This document shows, in pieces, positions 43,831-52,079 of a stretch of DNA of 64,000 nt (its first letter is position 1; every line of letters begins with the position of its first letter). Both the position numbers and the translations under genes were made by a program. The notes beneath the pieces are model-generated. The model was not told the origin of the DNA and did not search any database. It saw only the letters and a list, made by a program, of their open reading frames with translations. Source of the stretch: Desulfitobacterium_A nosdiversum (GTDB taxonomy: Bacteria; Bacillota; Desulfitobacteriia; Desulfitobacteriales; Desulfitobacteriaceae); contig NZ_CP172056.1 in assembly GCF_049860565.1 (NCBI RefSeq), positions 806,001 to 870,000 on the forward strand, given 5' to 3'.

Positions 43831-44505
43831 TTGACCTTTCGTTTAAATCGTTCGATTTTAGGTATGGTCATTATCATATCTGCAATGGTATTATCATATA
43901 AAGTCGGATCGAATAACTCAATACACTTATTTACTTCAATAGAAAGTCCAATTCAAAAACAGCCCAAGCTATTGCTGAGTTCAGGTTTAACTGGAGCTTC
44001 TGAGGCAGAGCTTAGAGTAACGTTTTGGTTTGAGCAAGAAAATGAAGAGGCTTATGTAAACCTATTGAATCAACTTCCACAAAACGGTTGGGAATGGAGG
44101 ACGGTAAAAAAAGAAGTAATTAATCAAACAGAACAAAATCAATCGGATAAATATCAAGCGATTACCATTCACGGGTACCGTCTAATCAATAAAAACGAAG
44201 AAGCTGAAGTTCTTTCCTGGTATCCTGCTTTTTCTCAACAGGTACAGCAGGCAGGTGGCATAGCCTATTTAGATGAGAGGGTTTCGTCCGGAATGGATGT
44301 AGAAGCTTATTTCAGCCAAAATAACATAACTCCTAAGCAGTGGATAATTTCCGGGAAAACTTCATCGCTGGCAGGATATAGTGCAGGTCCTTTCACGACT
44401 ATCCAAGCGGGGCGCGATAAGGTAAATATACAACTCCTTTCACGCAGTTCAACTCGCGGTGAAAATACGGTTTTGGCAATTCCCGCATTATTGGAAGAAT
44501 TTTAA
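43831..44505 (+). CDS. ywmB: YwmB-like exported protein
   Basis: A 224-residue protein with an N-terminal membrane or signal segment (SILGMVIIISAMVLSYKVG). The rest is a mixed alpha/beta extracytoplasmic domain. Position directly before murA and spoIID, plus size and the SGLTGASEAELRVTFWFEQE block, fit the YwmB family (TATA-box-binding-like fold), function unknown. TTG after GAGAGGAGAATAAGA. The assignment leans on synteny. Confidence 0.75.
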   Translation: MTFRLNRSILGMVIIISAMVLSYKVGSNNSIHLFTSIESPIQKQPKLLLSSGLTGASEAELRVTFWFEQENEEAYVNLLNQLPQNGWEWRTVKKEVINQTEQNQSDKYQAITIHGYRLINKNEEAEVLSWYPAFSQQVQQAGGIAYLDERVSSGMDVEAYFSQNNITPKQWIISGKTSSLAGYSAGPFTTIQAGRDKVNIQLLSRSSTRGENTVLAIPALLEEF

Positions 44506-44606
44506 TATGACGAACTTTGTTCAATTTGCAGGAAAAACGGATGCAAAGGGAGAATAGTAGCAAGTCGAAGATTATGCTAAAAAACGTAAAGGGGGTGCTT
44601 TGACAC

Positions 44607-45857
44607 TTGAGCAAACTAATTGTTACTGGCGGAACTCATCTCGAAGGATCGATTAGCGTCAGTGGAGCTAAGAACGCAGTATTGCCGATTATCGCGGCCA
44701 GCTTGCTATCACCCGAGCCTTTGCGCATTGATGATGCTCCTCAGTTATTGGATGTTGATGTCATGTGCCAAGTCATCGGTTCTTTCGGATCTCAAGTGAA
44801 GCGGGAAGGATCGCAATTATTTATAAATACACCAGAGATTACAAGTATTCAGGCACCGCATGAATTAGTCTCAAAAATGAGAGCTTCGATCGTTACGATG
44901 GGACCTATACTTGCAAGAACAGGTCATGTCCGTATTTCTCATCCGGGCGGCTGTGCAATCGGCTCACGCCCGATCAATTGGCATCTTAAGGGGCTTGAAG
45001 CATTAGGTGCAGAGGTAAAAATGGATCATGGCTTTCTTGATGTATCTGCTTCTGTTTTAAAGGGAACACGAATCTACCTGGATTTCCCAAGTGTTGGCGC
45101 AACTGAGAATATTATGATGGCTGCAGCGGGTGCAGAGGGAACAACGCTTATCGAAAATGCCGCTCAAGAGCCGGAAATTGTTGATCTCGCGAATTTTATC
45201 AATCAAATAGGAGGAAAAGTTCGCGGGGCAGGAACGAGCGTAATTCACATTGAAGGGGTTTCTTCCTTCCATAGTGCAAATCATACGGTTATTCCAGACA
45301 GAATTGAAGCGGGAAGTTATCTTTTAATGGCAGCGGCTGCCGGCGGAGATGTTTTCGTGCAAAACGTGATTGCGGATCATCTTAACCCTGTTCTTGCTAA
45401 AATGGAGGAGGCAGGGATTCATTTTCAAGAGGAAGACGACGGAATCCGTGTCTACAGTGAAGGAAGCTATAATGCAGTCGATATTAAAACTCAGGTTCAT
45501 CCAGGCTTCCCCACGGATTTGCAAGCTCCGTTTTTAAGCTTGCTTTGTAAAGCAAAGGGGACGGGTATGGTCACTGAGACTGTCTTTGAAAATCGTTTTA
45601 TGCATGTTGACGAATTAAAACGGATGGGGGCCGATATCAAGATAGAAGGTCGAAGTGCAATCGTCCAAGGGGTTGACGTTTTAAACGGAGCACCTGTTTG
45701 TGCAACAGATTTACGGGCGGGAGCAGCACTAATTCTTGCAGCTTTAATCGCTGAAGGAGAAACCGAAATATCGGGTGTACATCATATTGATAGAGGTTAT
45801 GAAGGAATAGAACATAAACTCACTAAGATTGGAGCCAAAATTCGCCGGGTAGATTAA
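44607..45857 (+). CDS. murA: UDP-N-acetylglucosamine 1-carboxyvinyltransferase MurA
   Basis: First committed enzyme of peptidoglycan synthesis; adds enolpyruvate from PEP to UDP-GlcNAc. Lys22-Asn23 are in SGAKNAVLPIIAASLL. The catalytic cysteine, about Cys116, is in SHPGGCAIGSRPINWH, so the enzyme has the fosfomycin-sensitive Cys form. Length 416 is normal. TTG after GGGGGTGCTTTGACAC. A terminator follows. Confidence 0.97.
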   Translation: MSKLIVTGGTHLEGSISVSGAKNAVLPIIAASLLSPEPLRIDDAPQLLDVDVMCQVIGSFGSQVKREGSQLFINTPEITSIQAPHELVSKMRASIVTMGPILARTGHVRISHPGGCAIGSRPINWHLKGLEALGAEVKMDHGFLDVSASVLKGTRIYLDFPSVGATENIMMAAAGAEGTTLIENAAQEPEIVDLANFINQIGGKVRGAGTSVIHIEGVSSFHSANHTVIPDRIEAGSYLLMAAAAGGDVFVQNVIADHLNPVLAKMEEAGIHFQEEDDGIRVYSEGSYNAVDIKTQVHPGFPTDLQAPFLSLLCKAKGTGMVTETVFENRFMHVDELKRMGADIKIEGRSAIVQGVDVLNGAPVCATDLRAGAALILAALIAEGETEISGVHHIDRGYEGIEHKLTKIGAKIRRVD

Positions 45858-45898
45858 ATATTATTGGGTTAATAGATTAGTAAATTAACTATAGTTAA

Positions 45899-45927
45899 GA
45901 AAAGAGGCAAAATGCCTCTTTTTTTAA
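45899..45927 (+). terminator. Terminator of murA
   Basis: AAAGAGGCA pairs with TGCCTCTTT around AAA and is followed by TTTTAATG. Confidence 0.92.
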
Positions 45928-45940
45928 TGCCCTGCTGGGA

Positions 45941-45968
45941 CATATAGCCTCTTTATAAAGCATAAAGT
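45941..45968 (+). promoter_or_regulatory. Possible sigma-E promoter of spoIID
   Basis: CATATA near 45941-45946 and CATAAAGT at 45961-45968 are spaced about 15 bp and resemble the mother-cell sigma-E consensus (ATATT ... CATACAHT). It lies about 38 bp before spoIID, a gene known to be sigma-E-dependent in Bacillus. Confidence 0.45.
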
Positions 45969-46005
45969 TAAGTAAAGCTTGTACTGCAAAGAGGTGTAAA
46001 GATCT

Positions 46006-46959
46006 GTGAAAAAAGAAGGGATAACCATCCTTGTGCTTTCGATAATCATTATTCTTCTCCTGCCTTGGACCGTGAATCGATGGATAAAAAAAGAAACAAT
46101 GAACGGAGATTTGACAATTCGAGTAAAGATGCCGAGTGGTCAGATTGAGACACTTCCTCTCGAACAGTACTTGGTTGGGGTTGTCGCAGAAGAAATGCCC
46201 GCAGAATTTAATCAAGAAGCATTAAAGGCACAGGCAGTAGCAGCTAGGACCTACGCAGTAAAGAGGATAAGTCAAAAAGCAAATCCTGATCCAGGGTATG
46301 ATGTTGATACAACGGTGCTTACCCAAGCCTGGTTATCGGACTCACAAATGAAAGCGAAATGGGGATGGTGGGGCTACTGGCGCTATCGAGGGAAAATGGC
46401 TGATGCAGTTCAAGAAACAAAAGGGCAAGCTCTCACTGCTAACGGGCAGTATATTGATGCTTTCTACCACAGCAGCAGCGGTCGTAAAACGACGGAACGA
46501 GCTGAAGATGTATGGAGCACATCGCGAACATATCTGCAAAATGTAGACTCCGAAGAAAAAAATCCTTCACGGTTTATTAAAACTTATGACTTCACTTTCA
46601 GCGTACTCTATCAGAAACTTGGAATCACAGGGTCCCCAAAAAAGCTGAGCAGTTCAGATTTTATGATTACCAGTCAAACAGGGGCCGGGCGAGCTAAAAG
46701 TGTGCGCATTCTTGGTAAAACTTATACTGCGGTTCAAGTTCGAACACTTTTAGGACTTGCCTCTACGGATATGGAATTTACGGTTAAACCAGAGGAAATC
46801 CAGATTAAAACTTATGGTTATGGCCACGCAGTCGGGATGTCGCAATATGGGGCTAATGATATGGGTAATGCGGGGAACACCTATTTAGAAATATTAAAAC
46901 ATTTTTATCCAGGTGCACAGCTTTATTCCTTATATCAGGGTCGTAATGTTAATTCTTAA
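46006..46959 (+). CDS. spoIID: Stage II sporulation protein D
   Basis: Membrane-anchored lytic transglycosylase that helps degrade septal peptidoglycan during engulfment. N-terminal anchor at residues 6-22 (ITILVLSIIIILLLPWTV). Family motifs are LEQYLVGVVAEEMPAEFNQEALKAQAVAARTYA, here seen at residues 46-80 in pieces, FYHSSSGRKTTERAEDVW, and GYGHAVGMSQYGANDMG near the end. GTG after AAGAGGTG. Length 317. Confidence 0.96.
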   Translation: MKKEGITILVLSIIIILLLPWTVNRWIKKETMNGDLTIRVKMPSGQIETLPLEQYLVGVVAEEMPAEFNQEALKAQAVAARTYAVKRISQKANPDPGYDVDTTVLTQAWLSDSQMKAKWGWWGYWRYRGKMADAVQETKGQALTANGQYIDAFYHSSSGRKTTERAEDVWSTSRTYLQNVDSEEKNPSRFIKTYDFTFSVLYQKLGITGSPKKLSSSDFMITSQTGAGRAKSVRILGKTYTAVQVRTLLGLASTDMEFTVKPEEIQIKTYGYGHAVGMSQYGANDMGNAGNTYLEILKHFYPGAQLYSLYQGRNVNS

Positions 46960-47099
46960 TCTTTTGGATTAAAAATAAATAAGGAATTCGAGTCACCTTT
47001 TCGTCTAAAAAAAAGCGCATCAGGCAAGGATATCTTTAGAAATACTGCTAGGATATTTTTACATGCTTAAGTTTGCGAGCTTGCGAAAGGGTGAATTCA

Positions 47100-47750
47100 A
47101 TGAATAAGTTAAAAGGATGGCAAAGAGGCTGGGCCTATTTTATGATGCTTGCTATAATAGGTCTCGCATCTTTAACGTATGGTTTAGCAAGACTTGAACA
47201 GGTTCCGTCGGGGAGAGAAGTCGTTGGCCAGGCAATCGCTGCCAAAGATCAACAAACTGTTACAGGAGCTGTAAGTGAAACATCGGATTCGGATAAATCA
47301 ATAATCCGTCAAGAAGAAACGAATAAAGCAGATGCAGACAAACAGGAACAGAAAGCTAAGCTATCGGTTAAGGATTTTCCAAGTCCAGCAACAGGTGAGC
47401 ATATTCGTGAGGTAGGTAACTACTATTCGGAAAATTTGGATACGTACTTATTTCATGCGGGAACAGATTATGCTCTTCCGGAAGGAGCGGTCATTCGTGC
47501 TACTCATGAGGGAAAAGTAACTTTTGCCGGGGCTGATCCCATTTTGGGTGAGAAAGTGGAGATTGACTGCGGGGAGAATTGGCGTGTTGTTTATGGAGGC
47601 CTTGAAAATTTAAGAGTTCGTCAAGGGGATGTTATCGAACAAAATGAGGTGCTTGGCCAAATCGGATATTATCCGGGTGCAGATGGCGTAAATGACAGAA
47701 CTCAGCTCCATTATGAAGTTTGGAATGGAGATAAAGCTCAAGTTCAGTAG
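47100..47750 (+). CDS. spoIIQ: Stage II sporulation protein Q-like M23-domain protein
   Basis: A 216-residue forespore membrane protein expected to bind SpoIIIAH across the intermembrane space. It has an N-terminal membrane helix (residues 10-30), a charged linker, and a LytM domain from about 100. His119 and Asp123 (FHAGTDYAL) are present, but the HxH motif reads TQLHYEVW, with Gln202 in place of the first His; the zinc site is incomplete. ATG at 47100 after GAAAGGGTG. Location between spoIID and spoIIID matches Bacillus spoIIQ. Confidence 0.85.
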   Translation: MNKLKGWQRGWAYFMMLAIIGLASLTYGLARLEQVPSGREVVGQAIAAKDQQTVTGAVSETSDSDKSIIRQEETNKADADKQEQKAKLSVKDFPSPATGEHIREVGNYYSENLDTYLFHAGTDYALPEGAVIRATHEGKVTFAGADPILGEKVEIDCGENWRVVYGGLENLRVRQGDVIEQNEVLGQIGYYPGADGVNDRTQLHYEVWNGDKAQVQ

Positions 47751-47782
47751 CTCAATTCTGATATACATGATTTACCAGGAAG

Positions 47783-47812
47783 AAGACGTCCGTCAAGGAT
47801 GTCTTTTTTCGT
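47783..47812 (+). terminator. Terminator of spoIIQ
   Basis: AAGACGTCC pairs with GGATGTCTT around GTCAA, with one G-U pair, and is followed by TTTTCGTTTT. Confidence 0.85.
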
Positions 47813-47863
47813 TTTACCTGCATATAAATGTATAAAATTTTGGGTGCAGGAGGAGGGCTCAGC

Positions 47864-48112
47864 GTGCAAGAATATATCCGCAAGCGGGTACTCGACATTG
47901 GAAATTACATTATGGAATCGAGCGCAACAGTCAGGCAAACCGCCGATGTATTTGGCGTATCAAAGTCCACGGTGCATAAGGATGTTACAGAAAGACTCCC
48001 TTTAATCAATGAAAAATTAGCGATGGAGGTTAAGCAAATCCTGGAAAGCAATAAGGCGGAGAGGCATATCCGAGGCGGAGAAGCAACCCGAAAGAAATAT
48101 CAAGAAAATTAA
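47864..48112 (+). CDS. spoIIID: Stage III sporulation transcriptional regulator SpoIIID
   Basis: An 82-residue DNA-binding protein that modulates sigma-E and sigma-K regulons in the mother cell. The helix-turn-helix is SATVRQTADVFGVSKSTVHK (residues 20-39), followed by DVTERLPLIN and a basic tail (RHIRGGEATRKKYQ). GTG at 47864 follows AGGAGGAGGG at good spacing; a longer frame from 47828 precedes that site. It lies before mbl, as in Bacillus. Confidence 0.96.
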   Translation: MQEYIRKRVLDIGNYIMESSATVRQTADVFGVSKSTVHKDVTERLPLINEKLAMEVKQILESNKAERHIRGGEATRKKYQEN

Positions 48113-48199
48113 AGGGCAAAGGGTTAGAATTTAGAAAAAAGGGTAATTACTTAAAGGAATTAGGAAATTTTTATCGAATAAAAAAACGTGGTATATTAT

Positions 48200-48228
48200 G
48201 TATAATCTCCCTCTTGGGGAGATTGTAC
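48200..48228 (+). promoter_or_regulatory. Leader hairpin upstream of mbl
   Basis: A 12-bp stem, GTATAATCTCCC with GGGAGATTGTAC, has a 5-nt loop and is followed by TTTTGC. It overlaps a TATAAT and lies about 60 bp before mbl. It may be a weak attenuator or a dyad operator. Confidence 0.45.
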
Positions 48229-48286
48229 TTTTGCTTTATAGAGGAAAATAAATTTAGGTTGAAAAAGAAAGGGGTACCTCCATAAA

Positions 48287-49273
48287 ATGTTCGGAATTGA
48301 TTTAGGAATCGACTTAGGTACGGCGAGCGTATTGGTTTACCTTAAAGGGAAAGGCATTGTTCTGCATGAGCCTTCAGTAGTCGCCATCGACAAGAATACA
48401 AATAAAAGGATAGCAGTAGGGGAAGACGCCCGGATGATGTTGGGCAGAACTCCTGGAAATATTGTTGCTGTCCGCCCGATGAGAGATGGAGTTATTGCAG
48501 ATTACGTAACAACCGAACTGATGTTAAAGTATTTTTTGGAAAAAGCCGGGGCTAAGAAATTTCCATTTTTTAAAACCCGAGTCGTAGTTTGTATTCCTTC
48601 AGGTGTGACAGAAGTAGAAGAACGTGCTGTAAAACAGGCTGCTTATCAAGCAGGGGCGAAACAGGTGAAAGTAGTCGAGGAGCCTTATGCGGCTGCTTTA
48701 GGGGCAGGGCTTGATATTTCCGGGCCTACAGGCAACATGGTTGTAGATATCGGCGGGGGTACTTCGGATATTGCGGTACTGTCGTTGGAAGGGATTGTAA
48801 CCAAGCGCAGCCTGCGCGTGGGCGGGGATAAATTTGATGAAGCAATCATTCGGCATATTCGCCGTGAATATAATTTGATGATCGGGGAACGAACTGCTGA
48901 GGAGGTTAAGATAGCAGTAGGCGCGGCAATTCCTGAAGGACGGCCTGAATTTACAGAGATCGATGTGCGCGGCCGCGATCTTGTAACTGGACTGCCTAAG
49001 ACAATCAAGGTCAATTCTAAGGAATGCTATACTGCGCTTGAGGAATCCATAGAAGCGATTGTCAGTGCTGTAAAGGAGGTTCTCGAGCGTACTCCGCCTG
49101 AACTCTCAGCAGATATATTAAATAAAGGAATCATCATGACGGGCGGGGGCTCGATGGTCTATGGTTTTGATACACGTTTGTCTCGTGAAACAGGCCTCCC
49201 CGTAAGTCTTGCAGAAGACCCAATCTCTTGCGTCGCTTTAGGTACGGGTAAGGTATTAGAACATAGTTTTTAA
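48287..49273 (+). CDS. mbl: MreB/Mbl-family actin-like cell shape protein
   Basis: A 328-residue actin homologue that forms membrane-associated filaments and guides lateral wall synthesis. ATP-binding motifs are GIDLGTASVLVYLKGKG (phosphate 1), VVDIGGGTSDIAVLS (phosphate 2) and GIIMTGGGSMVYGF (adenosine). Location after spoIIID marks it as Mbl rather than MreB, and no mreCD follow. ATG after GAAAGGGGTACC. Confidence 0.94.
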   Translation: MFGIDLGIDLGTASVLVYLKGKGIVLHEPSVVAIDKNTNKRIAVGEDARMMLGRTPGNIVAVRPMRDGVIADYVTTELMLKYFLEKAGAKKFPFFKTRVVVCIPSGVTEVEERAVKQAAYQAGAKQVKVVEEPYAAALGAGLDISGPTGNMVVDIGGGTSDIAVLSLEGIVTKRSLRVGGDKFDEAIIRHIRREYNLMIGERTAEEVKIAVGAAIPEGRPEFTEIDVRGRDLVTGLPKTIKVNSKECYTALEESIEAIVSAVKEVLERTPPELSADILNKGIIMTGGGSMVYGFDTRLSRETGLPVSLAEDPISCVALGTGKVLEHSF

Positions 49274-49308
49274 TCGGTGAACGGACCTTTACACAAAGAA
49301 AAAATAAA

Positions 49309-49374
49309 AAGACCCGAGGAGAGAGGTTTATCTAAACTTGATTTAGATTGACTCAGGCCCTCGGTTCTTTTTTC
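49309..49374 (+). terminator. Terminator of mbl
   Basis: AAGACCCGAGG pairs with CCTCGGTTCTT, with one mismatch, enclosing a long loop with a smaller inner stem. TTTTCAC follows. Confidence 0.8.
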
Positions 49375-49417
49375 ACTATGTGGAGAACTGCGCGAAACAA
49401 TGTGGGGAGAGGATAAA

Positions 49418-50161
49418 GTGAGAGTTGAAGTCCTTGGCGTTAAAATTGACAAGTCTTCGATGAGGGAATCGGTTGAATACATACAAAGGGCTATTGAGAG
49501 AAAAGAAAAGACCTGGGTAGTTACAGCAAATCCGGAACTTATTTTTGCAGCTGGAGCAGATGCCCGATTAAAACAATTAATCAATCGCGCGCAGCTGGTA
49601 ACTCCAGACGGGATCGGGGTTGTATGGGCGGCCAAACGCCTCGGATATCCTGTGCCGGAACGGGTTACCGGGATAGATCTATTAGAAGCTCTGTTTCCGG
49701 CGGCAGGGGAAAACAAATGGCGTATTTTCTTCTTAGGAAGCAAGCCGGGGGTAGCTGATCTTGCCGCGAAAAAAGTGATTGAAAAACATCCGGGAATAAT
49801 AGGGGAAACACAGCATGGCTATTTTGAACCTGAAGAGCAGGCGGAAATTTTGGAACGAATCCGAAAATTTCAGCCTGACCTTTTATTAGTCGGTTTAGGG
49901 GCTCCGCGCCAGGAATTCTGGATTGCGTCACATCCTGATCTAGCAACCGTAAACATTGGCGTAGGAGGAAGTTTTGATGCTTTAGCGGGTTTAAATAAGA
50001 GAGCACCGCGATGGATTCAGGGCGTTCATCTGGAATGGCTGTATCGGTTAATAAAGCAGCCTCAACGAATAAAAAGGCAAATAGTATTGCCCAAATTTGC
50101 ATGGCGTGTGATTAAACAAGGAAAGAAAGAGGAACAGAAACACACGCGCCGTTCAAGATAG
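49418..50161 (+). CDS. WecG/TagA/CpsF-family glycosyltransferase
   Basis: A 247-residue GT26-type transferase; family members add ManNAc or a related sugar to lipid-linked GlcNAc in teichoic acid or capsule synthesis. Family motifs are VVTANPELIFAAG, LVTPDGIGVVWAAKRLG, RVTGIDLLEAL, FFLGSKPGVADLAAKK and LLVGLGAPRQEFWI. GTG at 49418 follows GGGGAGAGGATAAA; an ATG at 49400 lies before that site. The UDP-ManNAc donor would come from WecB at 35.1 kb (inference). Confidence 0.92.
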   Translation: MRVEVLGVKIDKSSMRESVEYIQRAIERKEKTWVVTANPELIFAAGADARLKQLINRAQLVTPDGIGVVWAAKRLGYPVPERVTGIDLLEALFPAAGENKWRIFFLGSKPGVADLAAKKVIEKHPGIIGETQHGYFEPEEQAEILERIRKFQPDLLLVGLGAPRQEFWIASHPDLATVNIGVGGSFDALAGLNKRAPRWIQGVHLEWLYRLIKQPQRIKRQIVLPKFAWRVIKQGKKEEQKHTRRSR

Positions 50162-50242
50162 GGAAAAATAAAGTCAGTTATTGAGTTTAAACCGACGAAA
50201 AGACGAACTAAAGATACGTATTGTTCATTAGGAGGATGGAGA

Positions 50243-50947
50243 ATGCCTGAATGGGAACTGAGATGGCCATGGCAGGAAATTAAAGGGGAGCCCTTGATCA
50301 GGGAGGATTTCTTAGAAGAATCCCAACCCTTTATTCGACATGTCGCCAATCAGGTTTGCCATCGTGTTTTGGATTGGGGCAGGGATGAAGAGCTATCAGA
50401 AGCTATGATCGCTTTTAATGAAGCCATTGACCATTATGAAGAAGAACGTGGAGTCCCCTTTTTAGCCTATGCCCGATTGCTGATTAAACGCCGTTTGGTC
50501 GATTACTATCGCAAACAGAAATTAAGAGAAGCTTTACCTCTTGATCAAGAGGATGTCGGCCAGGCCGCAGAAATTCATTTGGGTTTACAAGAATTTCGTG
50601 AGCGTGAGCAGAATAACGAACGGGCGCAGGAGGTTCGTGAATTTGCCCAAGCGCTTGCTCAATATGATTTAGATTTTGATGCGTTAGCAAGTGTTTCACC
50701 TAAGCATCGAGATACTCGGGAAACCTTGCTTCGTGTAGCAAGAATACTTGCTACTGATCCGGAATTATGGGGTCCGGTCGAAAAAAAGAAAAAGATACCT
50801 ATGCAAGCCCTCGCTTTAAAAACTCAGGTCCATCCTAAAGTCTTGGAGCGAGGAAGAAAGTTTATTCTGGCAGTATCGGTGTTAATTGCAAATCAGCATG
50901 ATTTTATTTATCTGCGTGAGTATGTACTCCCAGGTAGGAGGGGGTGA
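50243..50947 (+). CDS. sigI: RNA polymerase sigma factor SigI
   Basis: A 234-residue alternative sigma factor of the SigI family. Its region-2-like part is FLEESQPFIRHVANQVCHRV through FLAYARLLIKRRLVDYYRKQ. The C-terminal domain is SigI-specific. ATG after AGGAGGATGGAG. The anti-sigma gene rsgI follows 4 bp later, the standard sigI-rsgI pair; in Bacillus it responds to heat and cell-wall stress, in cellulolytic clostridia to polysaccharides. Confidence 0.94.
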   Translation: MPEWELRWPWQEIKGEPLIREDFLEESQPFIRHVANQVCHRVLDWGRDEELSEAMIAFNEAIDHYEEERGVPFLAYARLLIKRRLVDYYRKQKLREALPLDQEDVGQAAEIHLGLQEFREREQNNERAQEVREFAQALAQYDLDFDALASVSPKHRDTRETLLRVARILATDPELWGPVEKKKKIPMQALALKTQVHPKVLERGRKFILAVSVLIANQHDFIYLREYVLPGRRG

Positions 50948-50951
50948 GGAA

Positions 50952-52034
50952 ATGAAGCCAATGAAAGCTGTAGTCTTGGAGAAAAAAGGCTCGGTGCTGA
51001 CAATTTTAGCGGATGACGGATCTTTTCAAAAGGTTCATTACCGGAGAAATGTTGAAGTTGGGGCTGAAATTGAATTGTCAAATGTTCGGCAGCAGCGCCA
51101 GCTGTTTTGGCGAACCGCGGTAAGTATTGCGGCGGTATTTCTTCTTACGCTGATAGGTTCAATGGGTTGGAATGCTTACCAAGCGACAACGGCGGCAGCG
51201 ATGATTTCATTAGACATCAATCCCAGGCTTCAGCTGACCATTGATCAGAAAGGTCGTGTTCTTCAGACTGAATCCCTTGACTCGGATGCTGAACGCGTTT
51301 TAAAAGGACTGCCTGTGAAAGGCGAACCCTGGAAGCAAGCCCTAACGGAAATTATCGGACAATCAACTGCGCTTAATTACCTTAATTCTGATCATCTCTG
51401 GGTTTTGGTTGGATATTCACCGATTAAAGAAGGAAGTGCCCTTCCATCTGGAGTTAATTCAGATGAAATTACTCAAAAAATTGAAACGGCTGCTCAATCC
51501 CAGGGAATGAATCCTCAGGTTATTGTGTATCAACTCAGTGAAGCTGAGCAAAAAAAAGCTCAGGAAAAGGGTTTAACACTTGGGGAGTATGCATTGATGA
51601 ATACCGCCCAAAATGCAGGTATTAATGCTGATGAAAATACCGTTAAAGATACAGATGAAAGAATTAAGCTTCTTGAAGAACCCCAAATTAAAAGTATGAT
51701 GGATCAAGATAAACGTATTAAAGAAAATAATAATTCAAAAGCAGCTTCTGCAGGCATCAATTCAAAGGATAAAGGAACTTCCGGAGAGGGGAGTGACCAA
51801 GATACCCATACAAACGGTAACTTGAAAAATGACCTAAGAAGCCAAAGCAGCGGTCATGGAACTTCGTCTGATCTTCCGCCTGGGAAGAGTAAGTCTAAAC
51901 CCGCAGATTCTTCTCAAGATAAATTACAGCAAGACCAGAAGGAGCAGGAGCCAGAAAAAGATAACGCAGTAGGAAATCGCGAAAAGCCAGGGAGTAAGGA
52001 AAACGGGGAAAACCAAAAGACAAAGTGGCAATAA
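50952..52034 (+). CDS. rsgI: Anti-sigma-I factor RsgI-like protein
   Basis: A 360-residue membrane protein. The N-terminal RsgI domain (residues 1-55, MKAVVLEKKGSVLTILADDG) should bind SigI inside the cell. One membrane helix follows (TAVSIAAVFLLTLIGSMG), then the extracellular conserved domain AAMISLDINPRLQLTID that in this family can self-cleave. Residues 255-360 are a low-complexity tail rich in Lys, Ser, Gln and Asp, with no carbohydrate-binding module. ATG at 50952 follows AGGAGGGGGTGAGG. Confidence 0.93.
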   Translation: MKPMKAVVLEKKGSVLTILADDGSFQKVHYRRNVEVGAEIELSNVRQQRQLFWRTAVSIAAVFLLTLIGSMGWNAYQATTAAAMISLDINPRLQLTIDQKGRVLQTESLDSDAERVLKGLPVKGEPWKQALTEIIGQSTALNYLNSDHLWVLVGYSPIKEGSALPSGVNSDEITQKIETAAQSQGMNPQVIVYQLSEAEQKKAQEKGLTLGEYALMNTAQNAGINADENTVKDTDERIKLLEEPQIKSMMDQDKRIKENNNSKAASAGINSKDKGTSGEGSDQDTHTNGNLKNDLRSQSSGHGTSSDLPPGKSKSKPADSSQDKLQQDQKEQEPEKDNAVGNREKPGSKENGENQKTKWQ

Positions 52035-52079
52035 CAGGCTTATGCTAAAGTTCATAGGCTTAAGATTAAGTTTTGTTTT

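Noticed and set aside
44507..44557. 16-codon open frame between ywmB and murA
   Set aside because: No ribosome binding site before its ATG and no context to support translation.
50162..50242. Autoregulatory SigI promoter before sigI
   Set aside because: Only a loose match to ACC...CGAA elements with wrong spacing; not enough to call.
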